This document shows, one piece after another, positions 1 to 8,073 of a stretch of DNA of 64,000 nucleotides. This DNA is from Polaribacter sp. BAL334 (lineage in GTDB: Bacteria > Bacteroidota > Bacteroidia > Flavobacteriales > Flavobacteriaceae): assembly GCF_015767435.1 (NCBI RefSeq), contig NZ_JADWOV010000233.1, positions 1 to 64,000 on the forward strand. Direction: 5' to 3'. The stretch's first letter is position 1. Each line of letters begins with the position of its first letter. The notes below the pieces were generated by a model that worked only from the letters and a program-made list of their open reading frames with translations, did not search any database and was not told the origin of the DNA. The position numbers and the translations under genes were made by a program.

Positions 1-2
1 AG

Positions 3-116
3 AAAATAGGTAATTATAGTAAATATGCAGCATTAACTGCATTAGGTACTTATATGATTTTGAATCCTAAAAAAGCTCAGGCACAAAGTCCTGCTGCTCC
101 TGGAGATGGATTTTAA
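3..116 (+). CDS. C-terminal part of a small secreted or exported protein (5' end outside window)
   Basis: An open frame enters from the left edge and stops at TAA 114-116. The visible 37 residues hold a hydrophobic stretch (YAALTALGTYMILN), then KKAQAQ, which resembles a signal-peptidase site of the AQA type, and a short tail SPAAPGDGF. If the start codon lies just outside the window, the product would be only about 40 residues, with a mature part of about ten. I do not recognise a characterised family. It lies 38 bp before the first polysaccharide lyase on the same strand. It could instead be the end of a longer protein. Confidence 0.45.
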   Translation, partial: KIGNYSKYAALTALGTYMILNPKKAQAQSPAAPGDGF

Positions 117-153
117 GTATTGAAGCAACTAAAATTAAAAAAAAGGATTAACT

Positions 154-1032
154 ATGAGAAAAATGTTTTACACCAAAAATCAATTAAAAATCACACACAA
201 AATTACAGTTTGGTCAAAAGGTTTTTTTGCTGCATTGTTAATATTATTTACAGCTTCTTCAGAAAGCAAAAATAAACTTCCAGCAATAATAACACCTGAG
301 GTTGAGGTGCAAGAATGTAAAGAAGGTGCCCAACTGATATTCGAAGAAGGATTTGAACTAGGAGAATTAAACTTAAAGGTTTCGGGTGATAGGAGCAATC
401 CTCCTGAAGTGATACAAAGTGAAACTGCACGAGGAGGGAATTATGTCATGAAATATCAATTATCTTTTGAAACTGCTCATCCCTACCGAACAGAAGTTAC
501 GTTAAATAAATCAGGGTTGTTGTTTGAACCACAAAAGGAGTATTGGGTAGGAATAAGTACCAAACTTGATGAAGATTTTAACATGTTCCACTCTTTCAAT
601 GATCAAGGAATGATATTTCAATGGCATTATCATCAGCGTAGCACAGGAGTTCCGGATGCTCAACCACTTGTTGGACGCTATAGAGATGGAAAAGTATACA
701 TACAATGTGAGTTGTTAGATGATTATTTAGCTTCAACTCCTGCCAAATTTGGCGAATGGGTAGATTGGGTGATTCATGTAAAGTTCGATAGTAAAGAAGG
801 TCTTTTTGAGGTATGGTGGAACGGTAATAAAGTGGTTGATTGGACTGGAGATAATCATCAGGAAGAAAGGGCGAATGGTTCTACTTATATGAAATTTGGA
901 TTGTATTCATCTCAATATAGAGAAACAAACATGGGTCCACTGCCTAAAGGACAGTCTCGTACTGTTTATCATGATGAAGTACGTATTGCAGGCAAAGAAG
1001 GATGTTACGAACTTGTAGCGCCTAAACATTAA
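154..1032 (+). CDS. Polysaccharide lyase, heparin-lyase-I-like fold (PF14099 type), copy 1
   Basis: 292 residues with an N-terminal hydrophobic segment (about 23-34) that suggests export. The body matches the beta-jelly-roll lyase pattern known from PL13, PL20 and related families: FEEGFE near 63, YRTE at 111-114 (R112 and E114 are likely substrate-binding), YWVGIS near 130, DQGMIFQWHYH at 150-160 (Q156, H158), WVDWVIH at 202-208, WWNG near 221, and the closing strand TVYHDEVRIA at 270-279. Such enzymes cleave uronic-acid polymers by beta-elimination and leave a 4,5-unsaturated uronate, which fits the kduI/kduD/kdgK/eda operon nearby. First of three tandem paralogues spaced 24-28 bp apart. 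The substrate (ulvan, heparin-like or another glycan) is not determined by what I can see. Confidence 0.8.
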   Translation: MRKMFYTKNQLKITHKITVWSKGFFAALLILFTASSESKNKLPAIITPEVEVQECKEGAQLIFEEGFELGELNLKVSGDRSNPPEVIQSETARGGNYVMKYQLSFETAHPYRTEVTLNKSGLLFEPQKEYWVGISTKLDEDFNMFHSFNDQGMIFQWHYHQRSTGVPDAQPLVGRYRDGKVYIQCELLDDYLASTPAKFGEWVDWVIHVKFDSKEGLFEVWWNGNKVVDWTGDNHQEERANGSTYMKFGLYSSQYRETNMGPLPKGQSRTVYHDEVRIAGKEGCYELVAPKH

Positions 1033-1060
1033 ATTAGTTTTAATTAAAAATAGATAAGAG

Positions 1061-1936
1061 ATGAAAACAAAAACAAATAGCAAATTCCATTGTAATACAT
1101 TACAGATATCAAAATTATGTATGGTGCTAATCTTAGTACTATCGGTTTCATGTGAAAAAAAAGAGCAGGATAATAATATAATAGTACCGCCAGATGAAGT
1201 TGGCGACTGTGTCGCTGGTGCTCAATTAACAATGCAAGAGTCTTTTGAAACTGGTGATTATACGTCAAATATAAAAGAAATTAAAACAAGCGGTAACCCA
1301 GCCGAAGTTATAAAAACCACAGATGCTCGTGAAGGTGAGTATATACTTAAATCGCAAATATCCCCAGAAAGAGATAATCTGTATCGTACTGAGCTTTCCC
1401 TTAAAGATGCCATGTACTTTAAGCCTGAAGAAGAATATTGGGTAGGTATCAGTACAAAGTTAGATACAGATTTTGTATTGCCTTCTCCTTTTAATGATCA
1501 AGGCATGATAATGCAATGGCATTACGATAATTGGAGACGTCCAGAAGTGCCAGATGCTCAGCCTTTCGTATTACGTTATGACAATGGTAAAATAAATATT
1601 CAATGTGAAATGATAGATGGGTACTTAGCAGATGTTCCTGCAACAATTGGTCAATGGATAGATTGGGTAATTCATATAAAGTTTGATGACAAGGATGGTA
1701 TAATTCAAATATGGTGGAATGGTACCCAGGTATTGGATTGGACAGGAGATAACCACCAGGTAGAAATGATTGAGGGAGCTTATATGAAATTTGGGCTATA
1801 TGCTGCTCAATTTAATCCAGACAAAGATTTTGTAATATCAATGCCACAAGGGGCTACACGTACAGTTTACCACGATAATCTTCGAATTGCTGGAGCTGAC
1901 GGATGCTATGATCTTGTAGCCCCAGTAAGGAATTAA
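1061..1936 (+). CDS. Polysaccharide lyase, heparin-lyase-I-like fold, copy 2 (lipoprotein)
   Basis: 291 residues, clearly paralogous to the genes on both sides. The N-terminus ends in LSVSC (C31), a lipobox followed by a charged spacer EKKEQDNN, so this copy is probably anchored in the outer membrane, perhaps on the surface. The family signature is complete: YRTE at 108-111, YWVGISTKLD, DQGMIMQWHYD, WIDWVIHIKFD, WWNG, DWTGDNHQ and TVYHDNLRIA. It starts 28 bp after copy 1 with no obvious promoter between, so the three lyases are likely co-transcribed. I infer that lipid anchoring keeps this copy at the cell while the other two are exported without a lipid anchor. All motif residues that I take as catalytic or binding are kept, so it is probably active. 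Confidence 0.8.
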   Translation: MKTKTNSKFHCNTLQISKLCMVLILVLSVSCEKKEQDNNIIVPPDEVGDCVAGAQLTMQESFETGDYTSNIKEIKTSGNPAEVIKTTDAREGEYILKSQISPERDNLYRTELSLKDAMYFKPEEEYWVGISTKLDTDFVLPSPFNDQGMIMQWHYDNWRRPEVPDAQPFVLRYDNGKINIQCEMIDGYLADVPATIGQWIDWVIHIKFDDKDGIIQIWWNGTQVLDWTGDNHQVEMIEGAYMKFGLYAAQFNPDKDFVISMPQGATRTVYHDNLRIAGADGCYDLVAPVRN

Positions 1937-1960
1937 ATTAACAAACTCAACATAAATAGT

Positions 1961-2779
1961 ATGAAAAAAAAATTAGCAATAGCGGTAGTATTTTTGTCAT
2001 TTTTTTTAAACGCAGAAGCGCAAAAATTAACAAAACAAATTGAAAAAAAGGCGCTATTGTTTGAGGAGGGTTTTGAATCCGGGCAAATGAATCTTAAAAA
2101 ATCAGGAAATGCACCTGAAGTGGTAAAGATGAAAAATGCACGTGCTGGAAAATACGTAATGAAAACTCAAATAAGCCCAGACAAAGAAGTAAGGTATAGA
2201 ACCGAAGTTAGTTTGAACAGGGAAGACATCATTTTTAAACCAGGTAAAGAGTATTGGTTAGGAATAAGCACTATGTTGGGTGATGATTTTAATGATTCTG
2301 ATAGCATCCAAGATCAGGGTATGCTGCTGCAATGGCATTATTTCGACTGGAAATACCCTAAAGAATTGGGTCTAGGTCAGCCACAACCCCTTCTTATAAG
2401 GTACATAGGAAATAAAGAGGTAATTGTAGATAGTGAAGTCTTAGGTTTAGAAGGAACTGCTTCCCGAGAAATGGTAAAATTACCAATTGAAATTGGAAAA
2501 TGGGTAGATTGGGTAATTCATTATAAAATTGATAATAAAGACGGTATTATACAGGTGTGGTGTAATAATAAGCTTGTTGTAGATTGGATTGGGGATAACC
2601 ATCAAATTGAAAAGAAAGAAGGGGCTTATCTGAAGTTTGGCCTTTACTCTGCACAGTTTAAAAACAATTCTTGGGGTATAGATATGCCTGCTAATTATTC
2701 TCGTACAGTTTATCATGATGAGATACGTATTGCCGATGAAAATGGTTCTTATCAGTTAGTTGCACCTCGCAGTAAATAA
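1961..2779 (+). CDS. Polysaccharide lyase, heparin-lyase-I-like fold, copy 3
   Basis: 272 residues with a clean signal peptide (MKKKLAIAVVFLSFFLNAEA, cleavage before QK). It keeps YRTE, YWLGIS, DQGMLLQWHY, WVDWVIHYK, DNHQ and TVYHDEIRIA, so it shares the lyase fold. It is the most diverged copy. The WWNG motif of copies 1 and 2 reads WCNNK here, and the loop after QWHY is longer (about 20 residues, PKELGLGQPQPL region). These changes lie on the face expected to line the substrate cleft and may shift specificity; that is inference. It starts 24 bp after copy 2 and ends 24 bp before the first sulfatase, in operon-like order. Confidence 0.78.
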   Translation: MKKKLAIAVVFLSFFLNAEAQKLTKQIEKKALLFEEGFESGQMNLKKSGNAPEVVKMKNARAGKYVMKTQISPDKEVRYRTEVSLNREDIIFKPGKEYWLGISTMLGDDFNDSDSIQDQGMLLQWHYFDWKYPKELGLGQPQPLLIRYIGNKEVIVDSEVLGLEGTASREMVKLPIEIGKWVDWVIHYKIDNKDGIIQVWCNNKLVVDWIGDNHQIEKKEGAYLKFGLYSAQFKNNSWGIDMPANYSRTVYHDEIRIADENGSYQLVAPRSK

Positions 2780-2803
2780 TATATTTTGTAAATACTTTTT
2801 ATA

Positions 2804-4204
2804 ATGAAACGTATGTCTTTAAAAACAATTTATGTTAGTATCACTGTTTTAATTTTCTCTTGCAACAATACTTCTAAAAAAACAGAGCATCAAAACAAAC
2901 CTTCACAACCCAATATTGTGATTCTTTTAGCGGATGATATGGGGTATGGTGAGTTAGGTTGCTATGGTCAAGAAGTAATAAAAACACCCAATATTGATAA
3001 ATTAGCTAGCGAAGGCATGCGGTTTACGCAGTTTTATGCAGGAAGTGCTGTATGTGCACCATCAAGAGGGGTGTTAATGACAGGTATGCAGGTGGGTAAG
3101 TTAAATGTTAGAGGTAATTATGGTCATGTAGCAGATGGCAACTGGGGGCGAGTAGCACTAAAAAAATCAGAAATTACTATTGGAGAAATGCTTAAAGATG
3201 CTGGTTATCAAACTTCATTTATTGGCAAATGGCATCTTGGGGTTCCTGAAGATGTAAGTACTTGGGCAACAGGTAGAGGTTTTGATTACGCAATACAAGA
3301 GCAATGGGGCAATAAGTTAGAGGGTGGAAAGTTTGATGAAAACGACCATTGGGTAAACAAAAGAGATAGTGTGCTTTATTATGATTGGAAACAATATGAT
3401 TGCAAAGACGTTTTCCGTACCAATTTAGCGATTGATTTCTTAGATAAAAAAAGAGATGCTAATAAACCGCTTTTTCTAGTGATGTCATATAGAACTCCTC
3501 ACGTCCATGAACCCGATTTAAGAGAAACTGAACGCTACAATGAGTTTGGTTGGCCAGAAAACGAACGACGTCATGCATCACGCATTACCATGCTAGATGA
3601 ACAAGTACAACGTTTGTTAGATAAGCTAGAGGAAATGAACGAATTAGATAACACATTGGTAGTTTTTACTAGTGATAATGGGCCACAAGCCGAAAATCAC
3701 AGCGATTTATTCTTTAAAAGCGCTGGAGGATTAAAAGGTAAAAAAAGAGATATGTATGAAGGAGGTATTCGTGTTCCTATGATTGCCTGGTGGAAAGGAA
3801 AGATTAAAGCAGGAAGCATTTCTAATCATCCAGGTATTTTTTATGATATCATGCCAACATTGGCTCAAATAGTGGGTGTAGAAAGTCCTTCTCAAACCGA
3901 TGGTATATCTTTCTTGCCTGAGTTAATGGGTAATACCCAAAAAAAGCACGAACACCTATACTGGGAATTGCAAGAAGGTAAAACGCAAGAAGGCTTCAGA
4001 ACTGCTTTGCGTAAAGGCGATTGGAAAGTATTGCGTTATCAGAAAAGTGGTAATGCCGAACTCTATAATATTAATAACGATGTGTATGAGCAGCAAAATC
4101 TTGCATTGGAGTATACCAAAAGGGTAAAGGAAATGGATACCATAATGTTAAATCAGAGTGAAGCCAATCCGCATTGGCCATTTTCTGGAAAAATAAAGAA
4201 GTAA
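2804..4204 (+). CDS. Sulfatase (type I, formylglycine-dependent), lipoprotein
   Basis: 466 residues of the alkaline-phosphatase-like sulfatase superfamily (S1). A lipobox ending at C20 (LIFSC) predicts a membrane-anchored, periplasmic or surface enzyme. Metal-binding aspartates are in ADDMGYG (D44, D45), the maturation motif is CAPSR (C84 becomes formylglycine), followed by GKWHLG and the second metal site TSDNG. It hydrolyses sulfate esters on carbohydrate, and the context with three lyases points to a sulfated uronate polymer. The C-terminal subdomain includes LRKGDWKVLRY, usual for the family. Which hydroxyl it desulfates cannot be read from the sequence. Activity also needs a formylglycine-generating enzyme or anaerobic maturase, which I do not see in this window. 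Confidence 0.9.
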   Translation: MKRMSLKTIYVSITVLIFSCNNTSKKTEHQNKPSQPNIVILLADDMGYGELGCYGQEVIKTPNIDKLASEGMRFTQFYAGSAVCAPSRGVLMTGMQVGKLNVRGNYGHVADGNWGRVALKKSEITIGEMLKDAGYQTSFIGKWHLGVPEDVSTWATGRGFDYAIQEQWGNKLEGGKFDENDHWVNKRDSVLYYDWKQYDCKDVFRTNLAIDFLDKKRDANKPLFLVMSYRTPHVHEPDLRETERYNEFGWPENERRHASRITMLDEQVQRLLDKLEEMNELDNTLVVFTSDNGPQAENHSDLFFKSAGGLKGKKRDMYEGGIRVPMIAWWKGKIKAGSISNHPGIFYDIMPTLAQIVGVESPSQTDGISFLPELMGNTQKKHEHLYWELQEGKTQEGFRTALRKGDWKVLRYQKSGNAELYNINNDVYEQQNLALEYTKRVKEMDTIMLNQSEANPHWPFSGKIKK

Positions 4205-4381
4205 GGGGTATTTAGACATAGGCGAAACAATTTTTAATTCTAGATAAAAAGGAGCTACATCTTATAAATGATGTCTTTCTTCTTCATAAAAATGCTGATT
4301 TAACATTAAATACTCATATTCAATACTCCCTATGAGTTAAAGATGCCATAATCGTATCATTTTAATAGAGATGTATATATT

Positions 4382-4436
4382 TATAAAACAAGTGTACAAT
4401 CATTAAAAAAGTAAGGTTGTATACTCACTAACTTAG
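4382..4436 (+). promoter_or_regulatory. Conserved cis-element A, upstream of a sulfatase gene
   Basis: A block of about 55 bp that recurs at 10722-10776 with identical internal spacing. Shared words are TATAAAA, TGTACAAT, TTAAAA, AGTAAGGT, ATACT and TA-NN-TTAG; I count 33 identities in the last 44 positions. The final TAACTTAG resembles the Bacteroidetes -7 box (TAnnTTTG) with one mismatch, and no good -33 box sits 19 bp upstream, so an activator-dependent promoter is plausible. It ends 20 bp before the ATG of the sulfatase at 4457. Confidence 0.55.
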
Positions 4437-4456
4437 TAAAAATAAAATTTCATCTA

Positions 4457-6274
4457 ATGCCTAAAATAAGATTTTTTTTGTATGTAGTGGTTTTCTTGGT
4501 AGTGAATACAAACGCACAAGACAAACCCAATATCCTTTGGCTTACAAGCGAAGACAACAGCGTTAACTGGATTGGGTCTTATGGTAACCCTTATGCAGAA
4601 ACCCCAAATATTGATGGATTAGCAGAGCAAGGTTTTCGTTATACCCATTGTTATGCCAATGCTCCGGTTTGTGCACCTCAGAGAAGTTCATGGATAACAG
4701 GTGTTAATGCTATTTCAATGGGGACACACCACATGAGAAGTAGAAACAATATTCCGCATGACATGATACCTTATTATCCTGATGCATTGAAGAAAAACAA
4801 ATACTATGTAGCAAATTCTAAAAAAACTGACTATAATATTGGTGGAAGAGATGACAAGGAATGTTGGGATAATAATAGCCAACCTGAAGTCGAATGGGAT
4901 ATTCTTAAAGCGAATCAGCCTTTCTTTCAAATTATTAATTTTGGTGAGTCTCACGAAAGCAAAGCTCATGATGGTAAAGATGGACGTGATATTGAAAAAA
5001 CGGAACATAGTCCTAACGATTTGGAATTGTATGCCTACCATCCAGATTTGCCCACCATTCGAAAAAATTATGCATTATACTATGATGCAATTAAAAAAAT
5101 GGATGCCAAGATTGGTGAAGCTATTCAAAAATTGGAAGAACTTGGACTGGCAGAAAATACCATTGTAATCTATAATTCTGATCATGGTGGAGTTATGCCA
5201 CGCAGTAAACGTTTTTTGTTTAAAGGTGGAATTCACTCGCCTCTAATTATTAGAATTCCTGAAAAATATAAACACTTATGGCCAAATGCCGAGAAAGGAA
5301 CAACAGTAGATCGTTTAGTGAGCTTCGTAGATATGCCAAAAACTTGGTTAAGTCTTACCGGTAGCGAAGTGCCTGACTGTATGCAAGGAAATATATTTAT
5401 AGGGAAAGAAAAGGAAGCAGAACAACCATTTCATTTTGCTTTCCGTGGTAGAATGGATGAACGATTGGATAACGCCAGGGCTGTATATTCAAAGGATTTT
5501 CTTTACATCCGCAATTATATGCCGTATGTTCCCTGGATGCAGAAGCTTGGATACCTTTGGAAGGCAAAAGCAGCTCAGTCTTGGGATAATTATGTAAAAG
5601 AAGGCAAAGCCAATGAAGTGCAGTCGAAATACTTTTATCCGAAAATGTATTCCGAAGAGTTTTATGATTTGAACAATGATCCTGATAATATTCACAATTT
5701 AGTAGGGAGCGATACACATCACGAGCAAATTAAAAAAATGCGTGAGGCTTTGCGTAATTGGCAATTAAAAATACACGATTCAGGATTACTTCCAGAATCT
5801 GAAATGTTAAAACGGGCATCAGATCATAACACCACCATTTATCAAATGGTTCGTAATCCTGAACTTTATAGCCTACCAGCGTTATTAGATGCTGCAGATG
5901 TGGCACTTGAAAAGAAAAAGGAAAATTTACCCAAATTACAAAAACTATTAAAATCAACCGATTCAGGACTTCGCTATTGGGGTATCGTGGGTTGCTTTTT
6001 ACTTGACGATTATAAAGCTGCAGAAACAGTTCTTAATGACGATTGCGACGAGGTACGTGCAATGGCTGCTTGGACACTAATACGCAATAAGAAAAAGAAA
6101 AAAGGGTTAAAATGTTTACAAACGCTTCTTACAGAAAAATCAGAAGCAACATTAACCGTGCTTAATATGATAGATTGGATAGATAAGGATGCCAAGGTGT
6201 TGATGAATTATATACCAGAAGAAGAACAATTGGGCGATTATGAAAAACGCATGTTACAAATTTTAAAAAATTAG
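4457..6274 (+). CDS. Sulfatase with C-terminal HEAT-like extension
   Basis: 605 residues with a signal peptide (cleavage near NTNA-QD, residue 20). The sulfatase domain has a variant first metal motif SEDN (E32, D33), the maturation motif CAPQR (C72) and the second metal motif SDHGG. The common GKWHLG is absent; ANSKKTDYN takes its place, as in the sulfatase group that starts with TSEDN. About the last 120 residues (from LPALLDAADVA) lie beyond the catalytic domain, are rich in short helices, and look like HEAT-type repeats (LRYWGIVGC, VRAMAAWTL). The role of the extension is unknown to me. The gene follows cis-element A closely and may start a second transcription unit of the locus. Confidence 0.87.
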   Translation: MPKIRFFLYVVVFLVVNTNAQDKPNILWLTSEDNSVNWIGSYGNPYAETPNIDGLAEQGFRYTHCYANAPVCAPQRSSWITGVNAISMGTHHMRSRNNIPHDMIPYYPDALKKNKYYVANSKKTDYNIGGRDDKECWDNNSQPEVEWDILKANQPFFQIINFGESHESKAHDGKDGRDIEKTEHSPNDLELYAYHPDLPTIRKNYALYYDAIKKMDAKIGEAIQKLEELGLAENTIVIYNSDHGGVMPRSKRFLFKGGIHSPLIIRIPEKYKHLWPNAEKGTTVDRLVSFVDMPKTWLSLTGSEVPDCMQGNIFIGKEKEAEQPFHFAFRGRMDERLDNARAVYSKDFLYIRNYMPYVPWMQKLGYLWKAKAAQSWDNYVKEGKANEVQSKYFYPKMYSEEFYDLNNDPDNIHNLVGSDTHHEQIKKMREALRNWQLKIHDSGLLPESEMLKRASDHNTTIYQMVRNPELYSLPALLDAADVALEKKKENLPKLQKLLKSTDSGLRYWGIVGCFLLDDYKAAETVLNDDCDEVRAMAAWTLIRNKKKKKGLKCLQTLLTEKSEATLTVLNMIDWIDKDAKVLMNYIPEEEQLGDYEKRMLQILKN

Positions 6275-6278
6275 AAAA

Positions 6279-6362
6279 ATGAATACTAAAAAGTCGTTTA
6301 GCAAAATTTCAAAAACAAGAATAGTAAAAAGTACTTACAAAACCAGTTGGTCTGATTGTTAA
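6279..6362 (+). CDS. Possible 27-residue basic peptide
   Basis: An ATG frame starting 4 bp after the preceding sulfatase stop codes for a 27-residue peptide (begins MNTKKSFSKISK, ends TSWSDC). It is rich in Lys, Ser and Thr. There is no recognised domain and no strong ribosome binding site, so it may be a chance frame in the 112-bp gap between two sulfatases. Confidence 0.15.
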   Translation: MNTKKSFSKISKTRIVKSTYKTSWSDC

Positions 6363-6386
6363 TATTCAAAATAGAATCTTAGACCT

Positions 6387-7952
6387 ATGAAAATATTAAA
6401 ACAATTAATAACCTATATCCTTCTTTTAGGATTTGTTGTAGTTTCATGCACGAAACCTAATAATAAACAGGCTCGCCCTAACATCATTTGGTTATTTTCC
6501 GATGATCATGCCTATCAGGCTTTAGGAGCCTATGCAGATCGGTTTCAACAATTAAATCCTACTCCTAATCTAGATCGTTTGGCTAAGGAAGGAATGTTGT
6601 TTGAAAAAGCCTATGTGGCCAACTCTATCTGTGCACCAAGTAGAGCCACTCTGCTCACGGGTAAGCATAGCCACATCAACGGAAAAGTAGATAACCGCGT
6701 ACCTTTTAATCATAATCAAGAACAGTTTCAGAAGATATTACAACAGCATGGCTACCAAACAGCTATGGTAGGTAAAATTCATCTGGATGGCAAGTTACAA
6801 GGCTTTAACTATTGGGAGGTATTACCAGGACAAGGAAATTATTGGAATCCTGAGTTTGTAACCGAAAAAGATACCACGCATTATAAAGGACGTCACTCCT
6901 CCGAAGTCATTACAGAACGAGCCATTAATTGGCTAGAAAATGGTCGGGATACGAATAATCCTTTTATGATGATGGTGCACTATAAAGCACCGCATCGTAA
7001 ATGGGAACCTATGAAACGTTGGCAAGAGCATTATAAAAATGTTGTATTTCCTGAACCCGAATCGTTATTCGATGATTATGATCATCGAGGTACAGCTGCC
7101 AAGAATCAGGACATGACCATCGCTTACACCATGCGCATGCTAGAAGATTTAAAGGTTGTTAAGGGAAGTGATAGATGGAACGAGTTAAAGACAAAAAATT
7201 TAACTGGAAAGGAACTGGTACGCTGGAAATATCAGACTTATATGCGCGATTATATGGCTTGTGTTTCTGGTATGGATGAACAAATTGGAGTGCTATTAAA
7301 GTATCTAAAAGAAAATGGTTTAGACCAAAATACAGTGATAATGTATGCTTCCGATCAAGGTTTTTATCTTGGTGAACATGGCTGGTTTGATAAACGTTTT
7401 ATGTACGAAGAGTCATTCCGAACACCCTTAATAGCCAAATGGCCAAATGTGATTACACCTAATTCTTGTGACAAGCACTTAGTTCAAAATATTGATTTTG
7501 CAGAGACGTTTTTAGATATTGCAGGTGTTCAGATTCCCCAAGACATGCAAGGGTTAAGTTTATTACCGCTATTAAAAGGGAAGTCTCCTGAAGATTGGCG
7601 AACACATTTGTATTACCATTATTATCAATATCCAGGCTACCATGCTGTGCGACGTCATGAAGGGGTAACAGATGGGCACTTTAAATTGATAAAATTTTAT
7701 GGATTAGATGTACCCAATGATGAAGAATGGGAGTTATATAATCTTAAAAATGACCCTAATGAGATGCGCAACGTTTACTCTAATACAGCATATATAAAAG
7801 TAGTAAAAGACTTAAAGTTAAAACTTAAAGAGCTTAGGATGAAGTATAAAGTTACCCAAGTACCACAAGTTGATCGTAGAAAAGAAACACTTAAGAAGCG
7901 TCAGGAGAAAAACTTTAAACGTGCAAAAAATGGCTTGGAGGGGGTAAAATGA
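6387..7952 (+). CDS. Sulfatase (type I), lipoprotein
   Basis: 521 residues. The N-terminus ends in a lipobox (VVVSC, C21). Sulfatase hallmarks are SDDH with metal ligands D39 and D40, CAPSR (C82) followed by ATLLTGKHSH, GKIHLDGK in place of GKWHLG, and YASDQGFYLGEHGWFDKR for the second metal site. The latter pattern is typical of the group that includes N-acetylglucosamine-6-sulfatases and iduronate-2-sulfatases, so a uronate or hexosamine sulfate is a reasonable but unproven guess. The C-terminus is lysine-rich. It follows the HEAT-extended sulfatase by 112 bp on the same strand and probably belongs to the same transcript. Confidence 0.9.
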   Translation: MKILKQLITYILLLGFVVVSCTKPNNKQARPNIIWLFSDDHAYQALGAYADRFQQLNPTPNLDRLAKEGMLFEKAYVANSICAPSRATLLTGKHSHINGKVDNRVPFNHNQEQFQKILQQHGYQTAMVGKIHLDGKLQGFNYWEVLPGQGNYWNPEFVTEKDTTHYKGRHSSEVITERAINWLENGRDTNNPFMMMVHYKAPHRKWEPMKRWQEHYKNVVFPEPESLFDDYDHRGTAAKNQDMTIAYTMRMLEDLKVVKGSDRWNELKTKNLTGKELVRWKYQTYMRDYMACVSGMDEQIGVLLKYLKENGLDQNTVIMYASDQGFYLGEHGWFDKRFMYEESFRTPLIAKWPNVITPNSCDKHLVQNIDFAETFLDIAGVQIPQDMQGLSLLPLLKGKSPEDWRTHLYYHYYQYPGYHAVRRHEGVTDGHFKLIKFYGLDVPNDEEWELYNLKNDPNEMRNVYSNTAYIKVVKDLKLKLKELRMKYKVTQVPQVDRRKETLKKRQEKNFKRAKNGLEGVK

Positions 7953-7995
7953 TCAATTCAATTAAAAATGTACGGATAAAGTTTTAAAGACGAAT

Positions 7996-8003
7996 TAATT
8001 TTG
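7996..8003 (+). promoter_or_regulatory. -7 box (TAATTTTG) upstream of GH3 gene
   Basis: TAATTTTG fits the Bacteroidetes -7 consensus TAnnTTTG exactly and lies 70 bp upstream of the GH3 ATG. No clear TTTG is seen about 19 bp further upstream. It suggests the GH3 gene can be transcribed apart from the sulfatases before it. Confidence 0.45.
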
Positions 8004-8073
8004 CATTCTACAACCTTAAAACAAAACTATTGATTTGAAAGAAAAATTATCAAAAACTACACAAAACAAAAAA

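Noticed and set aside
8035..8073. TTG start for the GH3 gene
   Set aside because: The extra 13 residues are polar and spoil the signal peptide; the ATG at 8074 gives a clean lipoprotein leader.
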